A stretch of DNA of 64,000 nucleotides. Origin: Pseudomonas orientalis (GTDB lineage Bacteria > Pseudomonadota > Gammaproteobacteria > Pseudomonadales > Pseudomonadaceae). Position numbers and translations under genes: made by a program. The stretch spans positions 1-64,000 of the forward strand of contig NZ_CP018049.1 of the NCBI RefSeq assembly GCF_002934065.1. The letters run 5' to 3'. Shown in pieces: positions 51,526 through 60,658 of this stretch. Position 1 is the first letter of the stretch. Each line of letters opens with the position of its first letter. The notes beneath the pieces are model-generated. The model had not been told where the DNA came from and did no database searches. It saw nothing but the letters and a program-made list of their open reading frames with translations.

Positions 51526-53312
51526 GCGTGGCGACCATCATGAAGAAAGTGGACGCAGTGATCGTGGGCTTCGGCTGGACTGGCGCGATCATGGCCAAGG
51601 AGCTGACCGAGGCCGGCCTCAACGTGGTAGCGCTGGAGCGCGGCCCGATGCAGGACACCTACCCGGACGGCAACTATCCCCAGGTCATCGACGAGCTGAC
51701 CTACAGCGTGCGTAAAAAACTCTTCCAGGACATTTCCAAAGAAACCGTGACCATTCGCCATAGCGTGAATGACGTTGCCCTGCCCAACCGTCAGCTCGGC
51801 GCCTTCTTGCCGGGTAACGGCGTCGGCGGTGCAGGCCTGCACTGGTCGGGCGTGCATTTTCGCGTCGACCCCATCGAGTTGCGCATGCGCAGCCACTACG
51901 AAGAACGCTATGGGAAGCACTTCATTCCCAAGGACATGACCATCCAGGACTTCGGCGTCAGCTACGAAGAGCTGGAGCCGTTTTTTGACTACGCGGAAAA
52001 AGTCTTTGGCACTTCCGGCCAGGCCTGGACCGTCAAGGGCCAATTGGTCGGTGAAGGTCGCGGCGGCAACCCCTATGCACCGGATCGCTCCAACCCTTTC
52101 CCGCTGGAAGCGCAGAAAAACACGGTCTCCGCGCAGTTGTTTCAGAAAGCGGCTGCTGATGTGGGTTACAAACCCTACAACCTGCCGTCGGCCAATACCT
52201 CCGGGCCCTACACCAACCCTTACGGCGCGCAGATGGGGCCGTGCAACTTCTGCGGCTTTTGCAGTGGTTACGTGTGCTACATGTACTCCAAGGCGTCGCC
52301 GAACGTGAACATCCTGCCGGCGTTGCGCCAGGTGCCGAATTTCGAGTTGCGGCCCAATTCCCATGTGCTCAAGGTCAACCTCGACAGCACCGGGAAGAAA
52401 GCCACCGGTGTGAGCTATGTCGACGGCCAGGGCCGGGAGTGCGAACAACCGGCGGATCTGGTGATTCTCGGCGCATTCCAGTTTCACAACGTGCGCCTGA
52501 TGCTGTTGTCGGGCATCGGCAAGCCTTACGACCCGATTACCAATGAAGGCGTGGTCGGCAGGAACTTCGCCTACCAGAACATGGGCACCATCAAGGCGTT
52601 CTTCGACAAGGACACCCACACCAACAACTTTATCGGCGCGGGCGGCAATGGCGTGGCCATCGACGACTTCAACGCCGACAACTTCGACCACGGCCCCCAC
52701 GGCTTCGTGGGCGGCTCGCCGATGTGGGTCAACCAGGCGGGCAGCCGGCCGATTGCCGGCACTTCCAACCCGCCGGGCACGCCGGCCTGGGGCAGCGCGT
52801 GGAAGCGTGCCACCGCCGATTACTATACCCACCAGGTGTCGATGGATTCCCACGGTGCGCATCAGTCCTACCGCAGCAATTACCTGGATCTGGACCCGGT
52901 TTACCGCGATGCCTACGGCCTGCCGCTGTTGCGAATGACCTTCGACTGGCAGGAAAACGACATCAAGATGAACCGCTTCATGATGGAAAAAATGGGCAAG
53001 GTCGCCCAGGCCATGAATCCCAAGGCAATCGCCGTTCTTGGCAAAAAGGTCGGCGAGCATTTCAATACCGCGTCGTACCAGACCACTCACCTCAACGGCG
53101 GCGCGATCATGGGCACCGACCCGAAAACCAGCGCGTTGAACCGCTACCTGCAGAGCTGGGATGTACACAACGTGTTTGTCCCGGGGGCGTCCGCTTTCCC
53201 ACAAGGTTTGGGCTACAACCCTACCGGTCTGGTGGCAGCCTTGACCTATTGGTCGGCTCGGGCGATCCGCGAGCAGTACCTGAAAAACCCCGGCCCGCTG
53301 GTTCAGGCATAA
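51522..53312 (+). CDS. GMC-type flavoprotein dehydrogenase, large subunit
   Basis: The FAD subunit has 596 residues from the ATG at 51522 (GAGAGGG upstream, overlapping the previous stop). It has the dinucleotide motif VIVGFGWTGAIMAKELTEAG, a Cys-rich stretch GPCNFCGFCSGYVCYM near residue 240 that may hold an iron-sulfur cluster as in related dehydrogenases, and the GMC_oxred_C ending NPTGLVAALTYWSARAI. It has no signal of its own. Substrates of such complexes include gluconate, 2-ketogluconate and other polyols, and which one applies here cannot be read. Confidence 0.93.
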   Translation: MSVATIMKKVDAVIVGFGWTGAIMAKELTEAGLNVVALERGPMQDTYPDGNYPQVIDELTYSVRKKLFQDISKETVTIRHSVNDVALPNRQLGAFLPGNGVGGAGLHWSGVHFRVDPIELRMRSHYEERYGKHFIPKDMTIQDFGVSYEELEPFFDYAEKVFGTSGQAWTVKGQLVGEGRGGNPYAPDRSNPFPLEAQKNTVSAQLFQKAAADVGYKPYNLPSANTSGPYTNPYGAQMGPCNFCGFCSGYVCYMYSKASPNVNILPALRQVPNFELRPNSHVLKVNLDSTGKKATGVSYVDGQGRECEQPADLVILGAFQFHNVRLMLLSGIGKPYDPITNEGVVGRNFAYQNMGTIKAFFDKDTHTNNFIGAGGNGVAIDDFNADNFDHGPHGFVGGSPMWVNQAGSRPIAGTSNPPGTPAWGSAWKRATADYYTHQVSMDSHGAHQSYRSNYLDLDPVYRDAYGLPLLRMTFDWQENDIKMNRFMMEKMGKVAQAMNPKAIAVLGKKVGEHFNTASYQTTHLNGGAIMGTDPKTSALNRYLQSWDVHNVFVPGASAFPQGLGYNPTGLVAALTYWSARAIREQYLKNPGPLVQA

Positions 53313-53324
53313 GGAGCGATGACC

Positions 53325-54623
53325 ATGAAAGCACTCGTTATCGCCTCTCTGGCGCTGCTGAGCAGTTGCTCGGTCTGCGCGGCTGAAACCGACCTGATCA
53401 AGCAAGGTGAATACCTGGCCCGCGCCGGTGATTGTGTGGCTTGCCACACCGCCAAGGGCGGCAAGCCATTCGCCGGCGGCCTGCCGATGGAAACCCCCAT
53501 TGGCGTGATTTACTCCACCAACATCACACCGGACAAGACCGGCCTGGGTGACTACAGCTTCGAAGACTTCGACAAGGCCGTACGCCATGGCGTCGCCAAG
53601 AGCGGTAGTACGCTTTACCCGGCGATGCCCTACCCGTCTTACGCACGCGTCAGCGACAGCGATATGCAGGCCTTATATGCCTACTTCATGAAAGGCGTCG
53701 AGCCGGTCGCCCAGGAGAACAAGGACAGTGATATTCCCTGGCCGTTGAGCATGCGCTGGCCCCTGGCGGCGTGGCGCTGGATGTTCGCGCCATCGGTCGA
53801 GGAGCATCAGGTACAAACCACCGCCGACCCGGTGGTCAGCCGTGGCGCCTACCTGGTCGAAGGCCTCGGCCATTGCGGTGCATGCCATACACCGCGCGCC
53901 CTGACCATGCAGGAAAAAGCCCTGAGCGCCGCCGACGGCAGTGCATTCCTGTCCGGCAGTGCGCCGCTGGAAGGCTGGATTGCGAAAAGCCTGCGAGGCG
54001 ACCACAAGGACGGCCTCGGCAGCTGGAGCGAAGAGCAACTGGTGCAATTTCTCAAGACCGGTCGCAGTGATCGCAGCGCGGTGTTCGGCGGCATGAGCGA
54101 TGTGGTGGTCCACAGCATGCAATACATGTCCCAGGATGACCTGACTGCTATCGCCCGTTACCTCAAGAGCCTGCCGGCGGTGGACCCCAAGGACCAGCCG
54201 CACCAGTACGACCAACAAGTGGCCCAGGCGCTCTGGAAAGGGGATGACAGCAAGCCGGGCGCTTCGGTGTATATCGACAACTGCGCGGCCTGCCACCGTA
54301 CCGATGGGCATGGCTATACCCGGGTGTTCCCGGCGCTCGCGGGCAACCCGGTGCTGCAGACGGCGGATGCCACGTCGTTGATCAACATCGTGTTGAACGG
54401 CGGCACCTTGCCCGCCACTCACGCTGCGCCGTCGACTTTCACCATGCCGGCATTCGCCTGGCGCTTGTCGGACCAGGAAGTGGCGGACGTGGTCAGTTTC
54501 ATCCGCGGCAGCTGGGGCAATCAGGGCGCACCGGTGAGTGCAAGCGACGTGGCCGACCTGCGCAAGAACGATATGCGCACCACGTCGGGTGACGACCTGG
54601 GACAGGTCACGCAAAAGCACTGA
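53325..54623 (+). CDS. Tri-haem cytochrome c subunit of the dehydrogenase
   Basis: The exported cytochrome has 432 residues. The ATG at 53325 is 8 bases from AAGGAG; the ATG at 53319 is too close. The Sec signal peptide MKALVIASLALLSSCSVCAA precedes three CXXCH haem sites: CVACH, CGACH and CAACH. It passes electrons from the flavin subunit to ubiquinone. It is the last gene of the three-subunit operon. Confidence 0.95.
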   Translation: MKALVIASLALLSSCSVCAAETDLIKQGEYLARAGDCVACHTAKGGKPFAGGLPMETPIGVIYSTNITPDKTGLGDYSFEDFDKAVRHGVAKSGSTLYPAMPYPSYARVSDSDMQALYAYFMKGVEPVAQENKDSDIPWPLSMRWPLAAWRWMFAPSVEEHQVQTTADPVVSRGAYLVEGLGHCGACHTPRALTMQEKALSAADGSAFLSGSAPLEGWIAKSLRGDHKDGLGSWSEEQLVQFLKTGRSDRSAVFGGMSDVVVHSMQYMSQDDLTAIARYLKSLPAVDPKDQPHQYDQQVAQALWKGDDSKPGASVYIDNCAACHRTDGHGYTRVFPALAGNPVLQTADATSLINIVLNGGTLPATHAAPSTFTMPAFAWRLSDQEVADVVSFIRGSWGNQGAPVSASDVADLRKNDMRTTSGDDLGQVTQKH

Positions 54624-54652
54624 CCGCCAGACGGCACTGGTCAGAAGCCCCG

Positions 54653-54692
54653 CGCCTCGATACTGTATATAAAAACAGTATCGAGGCGTTTT
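54653..54692 (+). terminator. Hairpin with embedded LexA box
   Basis: CGCCTCGATACTGT and ACAGTATCGAGGCG form a perfect 14-bp stem around ATATAAAA, followed by TTTTC. It can end transcription of the cytochrome operon. The same DNA contains the LexA operator of the next gene. Confidence 0.7.
54663..54678. promoter_or_regulatory. LexA (SOS) box upstream of the radical SAM gene
   Basis: CTGTATATAAAAACAG matches the gamma-proteobacterial LexA consensus CTG-N10-CAG with the favoured AT core. It ends 15 bases before the ATG at 54694. The P. aeruginosa orthologue PA0069 is, as I recall, in the SOS regulon. Confidence 0.88.
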
Positions 54693-54693
54693 C

Positions 54694-55746
54694 ATGACCA
54701 CTGCACTGCCACCCCGTGGCCGGGGCACGGCCACCAACCTGCACAATCGTTTCGCGCCTACCGTCAGCGTGGCCGAGGACGACGGCTGGTTCCAGGAAGT
54801 GCCACCCACCCAGGGCACCGAAGTGCGCATCGAAACGGCCAAAACCATCATCACCCGCAATAATTCGCCGGACTTGCCGTTCGATCGTTCCATCAACCCT
54901 TATCGCGGCTGCGAGCACGGCTGTATCTATTGCTATGCACGGCCGAGCCATGCGTACTGGGACATGTCGCCGGGGCTGGATTTCGAAACCCGGCTGATTG
55001 CCAAGAGCAACGCCGCCGACGTACTGGAACAGCAACTTTCGAAGCCTGGGTATGTGTGCGCGCCGATCAACCTGGGCTCAAATACCGACCCCTACCAGCC
55101 TATAGAGCGTGAATACAGGATCACCCGGAAAACCCTCGAAGTGCTGCTGCGCTATCGGCACCCGGTGACCATCATCACCAAGGGTTCATTGATCCTGCGC
55201 GACCTTGACCTGCTTGCCGAACTGGCCCGGCAACGGCTTGTGGCGGTGATGATCAGCCTCACCAGCCTCGACGATGAGCTCAAGCGTATCCTCGAACCGC
55301 GCACGGCAGCACCCAAGGCACGGTTGCGGGCAATACGGGTGATGCGGGAGGCGGGTATTCCGGTCGGTGTGCTGTGCTCGCCGATGATTCCGAACGACAG
55401 CGAGTTGGAGAGCCTGCTCACCGAGGCCCATGCCGCAGGTGCGCAAAGTGCCGCGTACATGATGCTGCGCCTGCCGCTGGAGGTGGCGCCGCTGTTCGAA
55501 GAGTGGCTGGCGGCGCATTACCCGCAGCGCGCGGCGCATGTGATGAGCCTGGTGCGTCAGGTGCGGGGTGGCGAGGTGTATGACAGCCGTTTCGGTGTGC
55601 GCATGCGCGGTGAGGGCCCGTTTGCCGATCTGCTGGCGCAGCGTTTCAGCAAGGCGATCAAACGTCTGGGGCTCAATCGCCGCGAAGGCTTCGATCTCGA
55701 TTGCACGGCATTTTGCCCACCGGGCAGACAGATGGCATTGTTGTAG
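54694..55746 (+). CDS. Radical SAM protein, PA0069 family (SOS-controlled)
   Basis: The 350-residue protein has the 4Fe-4S motif CEHGCIYCYARPSH (CX3CX2C) near residue 73. It resembles the SplB-like and Rv2578c group (NPYRGCEHGCIYCYAR). Later regions GSNTDPYQPIEREY and ITKGSLILRDLDLL are typical of the family. A LexA box just upstream implies induction by DNA damage, so a role in DNA or RNA repair or tolerance is plausible but unproven. The substrate is unknown. Confidence 0.92.
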   Translation: MTTALPPRGRGTATNLHNRFAPTVSVAEDDGWFQEVPPTQGTEVRIETAKTIITRNNSPDLPFDRSINPYRGCEHGCIYCYARPSHAYWDMSPGLDFETRLIAKSNAADVLEQQLSKPGYVCAPINLGSNTDPYQPIEREYRITRKTLEVLLRYRHPVTIITKGSLILRDLDLLAELARQRLVAVMISLTSLDDELKRILEPRTAAPKARLRAIRVMREAGIPVGVLCSPMIPNDSELESLLTEAHAAGAQSAAYMMLRLPLEVAPLFEEWLAAHYPQRAAHVMSLVRQVRGGEVYDSRFGVRMRGEGPFADLLAQRFSKAIKRLGLNRREGFDLDCTAFCPPGRQMALL

Positions 55747-55975
55747 ACTGAAGAGGAAAAATGCGAAACCGCTGTAGGAACAGTCGCGTTTTGATATCAC
55801 TGAAACCACCGATCTAGAGCGGTTCATTCAGTTTGAGTTAAGTTTCGATGGGTACCTTGTTCAACGAGTGACTGATAGGTCGGCGACCCAGGTCGGTGGA
55901 GTTTCCCAACTATTTCACCGGCCATGCGTCGAACTCACCGGAACACTTTCCCTGCATTGATCAAGAGGTTGAATC

Positions 55976-56707
55976 ATGAGTGATAAGGATAAACAGCCGT
56001 TGGCTGCGTCGGCTTCAGCCCCTCAAGTGGCGGAAACCGCCGATGCAGCGCTGCAGCATATTGTTGACGGTTTTTTGCATTTTCATCACGACGTCTTCCC
56101 CCAGCAGGAAGAACTCTTCAAGAAACTCGCCACGGCCCAGAGCCCGCGCGCGATGTTCATTACCTGCGCCGATTCGCGCATCGTGCCCGAGCTGATTACG
56201 CAAAGCTCGCCCGGCGACCTGTTCGTGACCCGCAACGTGGGTAACGTGGTCCCTCCCTATGGCCAGATGAACGGCGGTGTTTCCACGGCCATCGAGTACG
56301 CGGTACTCGCCCTGGGCGTACAGCACATCATCGTGTGCGGGCACTCCGATTGCGGCGCCATGCGCGCGGTGCTCAACCCCGACAGCCTCGAGAAGATGCC
56401 GACGGTCAAGGCCTGGTTGCGTCATGCCGAAGTCGCCAAGACGATGGTCCACGACAACTGCGACTGCGCCAGTGAAGGCGAGAGCATGAAGGTACTGACT
56501 GAAGAAAACGTCATCGCCCAGTTGCAGCATTTGCGCACCCACCCTTCCGTGGCTTCGCGCATGGCCAATGGCCAATTGTTTATTCACGGCTGGATCTACA
56601 ACATCGAAACCAGCGAGATCCGGGCTTACGACGCGGATCAATCGACGTTCCGACCGTTGGGCGGCGAAGGCCCGATTCCATCCGCGACGCCTAAAGCGCG
56701 CTTCTAA
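55976..56707 (+). CDS. Beta-class carbonic anhydrase
   Basis: This zinc enzyme of 243 residues interconverts CO2 and bicarbonate. Zinc ligands Cys64 (in ITCADSRIVPE, with the Asp-Arg dyad), His123 and Cys126 (VCGHSDCGAM) are all present. It lies 85 bases before a SulP transporter on the same strand, as in P. aeruginosa PA0102-PA0103. The pair suggests bicarbonate transport and hydration working together. Confidence 0.95.
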   Translation: MSDKDKQPLAASASAPQVAETADAALQHIVDGFLHFHHDVFPQQEELFKKLATAQSPRAMFITCADSRIVPELITQSSPGDLFVTRNVGNVVPPYGQMNGGVSTAIEYAVLALGVQHIIVCGHSDCGAMRAVLNPDSLEKMPTVKAWLRHAEVAKTMVHDNCDCASEGESMKVLTEENVIAQLQHLRTHPSVASRMANGQLFIHGWIYNIETSEIRAYDADQSTFRPLGGEGPIPSATPKARF

Positions 56708-56792
56708 CACACTTCCCTGCCGGGTAATGCGGTGGCTGCCATGGACGCAGCCAGGCTTTACCGCGCCTGGCGAATGCCTCGGGAGAGTCATC

Positions 56793-58340
56793 ATGCGTGC
56801 TGCTCAATTGAAAGCTGTTTTGCCTCGGGAGCTGCTCGCCTCCGTGGTGGTATTTCTGGTCGCCCTGCCCTTGTGCATGGGGATCGCGATCGCGTCCGGC
56901 ATGCCGCCGGCCAAGGGGTTGATCACCGGTATCATCGGTGGTCTGGTGGTGGGCTGGTTGGCGGGTTCTCCGCTGCAAGTCAGCGGTCCGGCAGCGGGCT
57001 TGGCGGTGCTGGTGTTCGAGCTGGTGCGCCAGCATGGCATGCTGATGCTGGGGCCTATCCTGCTGCTGGCGGGCTTCCTGCAACTGGTGGCCGGGCGGCT
57101 GCGCCTGGGCTGCTGGTTCCGCGTGACGGCGCCGGCGGTGGTGTACGGCATGCTGGCGGGCATCGGCGTGCTGATTGTGCTGTCGCAGATCCACGTGATG
57201 CTCGACGGTGCGCCCAAACCGTCGGGGCTGGATAACCTGGCAGGCTTCCCGGCCGCCTTGATCGAAGCCATTCCCACCCTCGGCGGCGGGCTCGGCTGGC
57301 AGGCGGGCTTGCTCGGTGTGTCGACGATGCTGGTGATGTACCTGTGGGATAAATTTCGGCCGCAGAAGCTGCGCTTTGTGCCAGGCGCTTTGCTGGGCGT
57401 AGGCCTGGCGACGGTGACCAGCCTGGTGCTCGCATTGCAGGTCAAACGTGTGGAAGTGCCGGAGAACCTGTCCGATGCCATCGATTGGCTGCGCCCCAGC
57501 GACCTGCTCAACCTGGCTGACCCGCAACTGCTGATCGCCGCATTCGCCGTCGCGTTTATCGCCAGCGCCGAAACGCTGCTGTCCGCCGCAGCAGTCGACC
57601 GCATGCACAGCGGGCAGCGTTCGGATTTCGATAAGGAATTGTCTGCTCAAGGCGTGGGTAACATGCTGTGCGGATTGGTCGGTGCCCTGCCGATGACCGG
57701 CGTGATTGTGCGCAGTTCGGCCAACGTCCAGGCGGGCGCCACCACGCGTTTGTCGGCAATGTTCCACGGTCTGTGGCTGTTGGGCTTCGTGCTGTTGCTG
57801 TCCAGTGTGCTGCAAAGCATCCCGGTGGCAAGCCTGGCGGGCGTGCTGGTGTATACCGGGATCAAGCTGGTGGACGTGAAGGCGTTCAAAGCCTTGGGAC
57901 GTTATGGCCGGATGCCGATGTTCACCTATGCAGCCACGGCGTTGGCGATCATCTTCACCGACCTGCTGACGGGCGTACTGGTGGGTTTCGGGCTGACGCT
58001 GGTCAAACTGGCTTTCAAGGCATCACGGCTGAAAGTCAGCCTGATCGATTTGCCCCAGGACGGCGAGATGGAGTTGCGCCTGACCGGTGCGGCGACGTTC
58101 CTCAAAGTACCGGCGTTGACGCAAGTGCTATCCACCGTGCCGACGGGCACCACCGTGCATGTGCCGCTCAATAACCTGAGTTATATCGACCACTCCTGCC
58201 TGGAGTTACTGGAGGAATGGGGGCGCGCCAATGCGGCCAAGGGCTCGAAGCTGGTGATCGAAGCGCGTGGCTTGAAGCGTCGGTTGGAAGGTCGGGTAAG
58301 GACAACGGTGGGGATTGGCTCGGCGCCGTCCACTACCTGA
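56793..58340 (+). CDS. SulP-family transporter, likely bicarbonate-linked
   Basis: This is a permease of 515 residues from the ATG at 56793 (GGGAGAG upstream); the longer frame overlaps the carbonic anhydrase. About 11 hydrophobic helices begin with LLASVVVFLVALPLCMGIAIASGMPPAKG. A C-terminal STAS-like domain includes NNLSYIDHSCLELLEEWGRA. Linkage to carbonic anhydrase suggests bicarbonate as substrate. This is inference, as sulfate cannot be excluded. Confidence 0.9.
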   Translation: MRAAQLKAVLPRELLASVVVFLVALPLCMGIAIASGMPPAKGLITGIIGGLVVGWLAGSPLQVSGPAAGLAVLVFELVRQHGMLMLGPILLLAGFLQLVAGRLRLGCWFRVTAPAVVYGMLAGIGVLIVLSQIHVMLDGAPKPSGLDNLAGFPAALIEAIPTLGGGLGWQAGLLGVSTMLVMYLWDKFRPQKLRFVPGALLGVGLATVTSLVLALQVKRVEVPENLSDAIDWLRPSDLLNLADPQLLIAAFAVAFIASAETLLSAAAVDRMHSGQRSDFDKELSAQGVGNMLCGLVGALPMTGVIVRSSANVQAGATTRLSAMFHGLWLLGFVLLLSSVLQSIPVASLAGVLVYTGIKLVDVKAFKALGRYGRMPMFTYAATALAIIFTDLLTGVLVGFGLTLVKLAFKASRLKVSLIDLPQDGEMELRLTGAATFLKVPALTQVLSTVPTGTTVHVPLNNLSYIDHSCLELLEEWGRANAAKGSKLVIEARGLKRRLEGRVRTTVGIGSAPSTT

Positions 58341-58357
58341 CGAAACCGGGTAAAAAA

Positions 58358-58446
58358 TGTGGGAGGGGGCTTGCCCCCGATTGGGGTGTGTCAGCCAAAG
58401 AAATTTAGCTGATCCACCGCTATCGGGGGCAAGCCCCCTCCCACAT
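58358..58446. repeat. REPIN after the SulP gene
   Basis: This inward-facing REP pair shares its inner loop (AAAGAAATTTAGCTGATCCA) with the REPIN at 44353, so the two belong to one recent subfamily. It lies between convergent genes. Confidence 0.93.
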
Positions 58447-58466
58447 TTGATCGTCGTAGCCGAAGA

Positions 58467-59102
58467 TTACAGCGCCAGCTCAACGCCCAACTGGCGCGAC
58501 AGGCACGGCCAGCGCTTCCACGCGGCTTCGGTGTTCGGGCTTTTGAGCGTTTCGCGATAAGCCTCGACCGACTCCAGCGCAAAGCTCTCCTCGTCAAGCA
58601 TCTCATCCACCGCCAGGTGCACCGCTTCATCCAGCTGATTGGCGAAGGTTTCACCAATCAATTGATGAGCAATCAGGTTGGCGACGGTGGTGTCCGCCGG
58701 AATCAGCGGCTGGCCGAAATGCTTGATATACAGGTCATTGACTTCCTCCACCAGACGATGGGCCAGGTAGGCTTCGTCCAGCAGGCCGTCCAGGCCTTCG
58801 TGGCCGACCAGAATCGCCGGCGGCTGTAGGAAGAAATGCTCGGCAATCTTCAGCACGGGCTTGATCTGGCTTTCGATCCCGGCCTCACGAGCCACGTCAT
58901 TGGCTGCATCAAGCAGCTCGGGGACGAGGTCGATATACGCGGTGACAAATCGGGTCATGACAATGATGCGATCTCCGTCAGCCAGGGAAATAACCGAATG
59001 CAAGTGCGGCAACTGTCTTTCCAGTTGCCGGGCAAGCTGGCCCGTCGTGGCTTCGTGCTGATGGGCACGGGAAATCTGCTCGCGCAATGCGGCGGTGTTC
59101 AT
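58467..59102 (-). CDS. Conserved hypothetical protein (PA0104-like by synteny)
   Basis: From the ATG at 59102 (GGAG upstream) it has 211 residues. There is no signal peptide or membrane helix. It is rich in acidic and leucine residues and predicted mostly helical. Strings such as VTAYIDLVPELLDAANDVAREAGI and DEAYLAHRLVEEVNDLYIKHFGQPL do not point to a known activity. It sits between the SulP transporter and the cytochrome oxidase operon, as PA0104 does in P. aeruginosa. Confidence 0.85.
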   Translation of the reverse strand: MNTAALREQISRAHQHEATTGQLARQLERQLPHLHSVISLADGDRIIVMTRFVTAYIDLVPELLDAANDVAREAGIESQIKPVLKIAEHFFLQPPAILVGHEGLDGLLDEAYLAHRLVEEVNDLYIKHFGQPLIPADTTVANLIAHQLIGETFANQLDEAVHLAVDEMLDEESFALESVEAYRETLKSPNTEAAWKRWPCLSRQLGVELAL

Positions 59103-59304
59103 GAAGGCTCCAGTCATGCAGGCGTAGGAAAAGAGAGAGGTTAAGGTAGCTCGTTTATACGAGCGCTTAAGATGCATTTGTCATAATTATTTCATGGTTA
59201 TACGTGGACGTTATATCGAATTGCCATCGCTCGTCGGATAAACGATTCCGCCGCCTATTTTATTAGGCCCCGCGCGTGCGTTTCCACTCATTTGTCCCTA
59301 CACA

Positions 59305-59332
59305 TTGCGGGGTCGCTACGGCTGTCTATACT
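59305..59332 (+). promoter_or_regulatory. Candidate promoter of the cytochrome oxidase operon
   Basis: TTGCGG and TATACT are 16 bases apart; the -10 reads CTATACT, the form preferred by stationary-phase sigma RpoS. It lies about 140 bases before coxB in the 370-base gap 59103-59472, which otherwise shows only AT-rich DNA near 59160-59270. RpoS dependence of the aa3 oxidase is known in P. aeruginosa. Confidence 0.6.
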
Positions 59333-59472
59333 CGCTTTGTACGCAATTAGCTGATGACGCCCGACTGCATGACGCAGGCAAGGCTTGGCGGTTGTAAGCA
59401 GTCTGGAAGCCGCTCCCTTGGCCGCAGGTGCGAACCGGCGGGATAACAAGAAACATAAAGGGGAAAACCGCA

Positions 59473-60600
59473 ATGACGCGACATCCACACGTTTGGATGG
59501 GCTTACTGTTGTGGTCAATATTCGGCCAGGCCCACGCGGCCTGGACAACGAATATGGCGCCAGGGGCTACTGAAGTCAGTCACGCCGTGTTTGATCTGCA
59601 CATGACCATTTTCTGGATTTGTGTGGTGATCGGCATCGTCGTGTTTGGCGCGATGTTCTGGTCGATGATCCTGCATCGCCGTTCCACGGGCCAGGTCGCG
59701 GCCAAGTTCCATGAGAGCACCACCGTAGAAATTCTGTGGACCGTGGTGCCGTTGCTGATTCTGGTGGCCATGGCCATTCCAGCCACCAAGACCCTGATCA
59801 ACATCTACGACAGCAGTGAGTCGGATATTGATATCCAGGTCACCGGCTATCAGTGGAAGTGGCATTACAAATACCTGGGCCAGGACGTGGAGTTCTTCAG
59901 CAACCTGGCCACGCCCGCCGAGCAGATCCATAACCAGGCCACCAAGGGCGAGCATTACCTGCTGGAAGTCGACCAGCCGCTGGTATTGCCGGTGGGCGCC
60001 AAGGTGCGCTTTCTGGTGACCGCTGCCGATGTGATCCACTCTTGGTGGGTGCCGGCCTTTGCGGTCAAGCGCGATGCCATCCCCGGTTTCGTCAACGAAG
60101 CCTGGACCCGTGTCGAGAAGCCCGGCATCTATCGCGGCCAGTGCGCCGAGTTATGCGGCAAGGACCACGGGTTCATGCCCATTGTGGTCGAAGTCAAATC
60201 CAAGGCTGACTACGACACTTGGCTCGGCGAACGCAAACAGGAGGCGGCCAAGCTCAAGGAACTGACCTCCAAGGAGTGGACGCTGGAAGATTTGGTCGCG
60301 CGCGGCGACAAGGTCTACCACACCACCTGTGTGGCCTGTCACCAGGCTGAAGGCCAGGGCCTGCCGCCGATGTTCCCGGCGCTCAAGGGCTCGAAAATCG
60401 CCACCGGCCCGGCCGCCGATCACCTGAACATTGTCTATCACGGCAAACCCGGCACCGCGATGGCGGCCTTCGGCAAGCAACTTTCGGAAGTCGATATCGC
60501 CGCTGTCGTGACCTACGAGCGCAATGCCTGGGGCAATAACAAAGGCGACATGGTCACGCCCAAAGACGTGCTGGCTCTGAAACAGGCGCAAAGCAAATGA
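59473..60600 (+). CDS. coxB: Cytochrome c oxidase subunit II with fused cytochrome c
   Basis: CoxB accepts electrons at the CuA centre. The 375-residue protein has a signal peptide and two transmembrane helices (about 40-105). The CuA domain has CAELC ligands Cys224 and Cys228 followed by HGFMP. A C-terminal cytochrome c domain has the haem site CVACH (Cys286, Cys289, His290), which makes this a caa3-type subunit. The ATG follows AAAGGGGA. Confidence 0.97.
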   Translation: MTRHPHVWMGLLLWSIFGQAHAAWTTNMAPGATEVSHAVFDLHMTIFWICVVIGIVVFGAMFWSMILHRRSTGQVAAKFHESTTVEILWTVVPLLILVAMAIPATKTLINIYDSSESDIDIQVTGYQWKWHYKYLGQDVEFFSNLATPAEQIHNQATKGEHYLLEVDQPLVLPVGAKVRFLVTAADVIHSWWVPAFAVKRDAIPGFVNEAWTRVEKPGIYRGQCAELCGKDHGFMPIVVEVKSKADYDTWLGERKQEAAKLKELTSKEWTLEDLVARGDKVYHTTCVACHQAEGQGLPPMFPALKGSKIATGPAADHLNIVYHGKPGTAMAAFGKQLSEVDIAAVVTYERNAWGNNKGDMVTPKDVLALKQAQSK

Positions 60601-60658
60601 CTACCTTCATTGCACATGCACTGAATCGCCCCGCTTACTCGCTTGCAGGAGAACGGCC

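Noticed and set aside
51309..53588. 759-residue minus-strand frame opposite the GMC dehydrogenase
   Set aside because: Shadow frame spanning parts of three convincingly coding genes.
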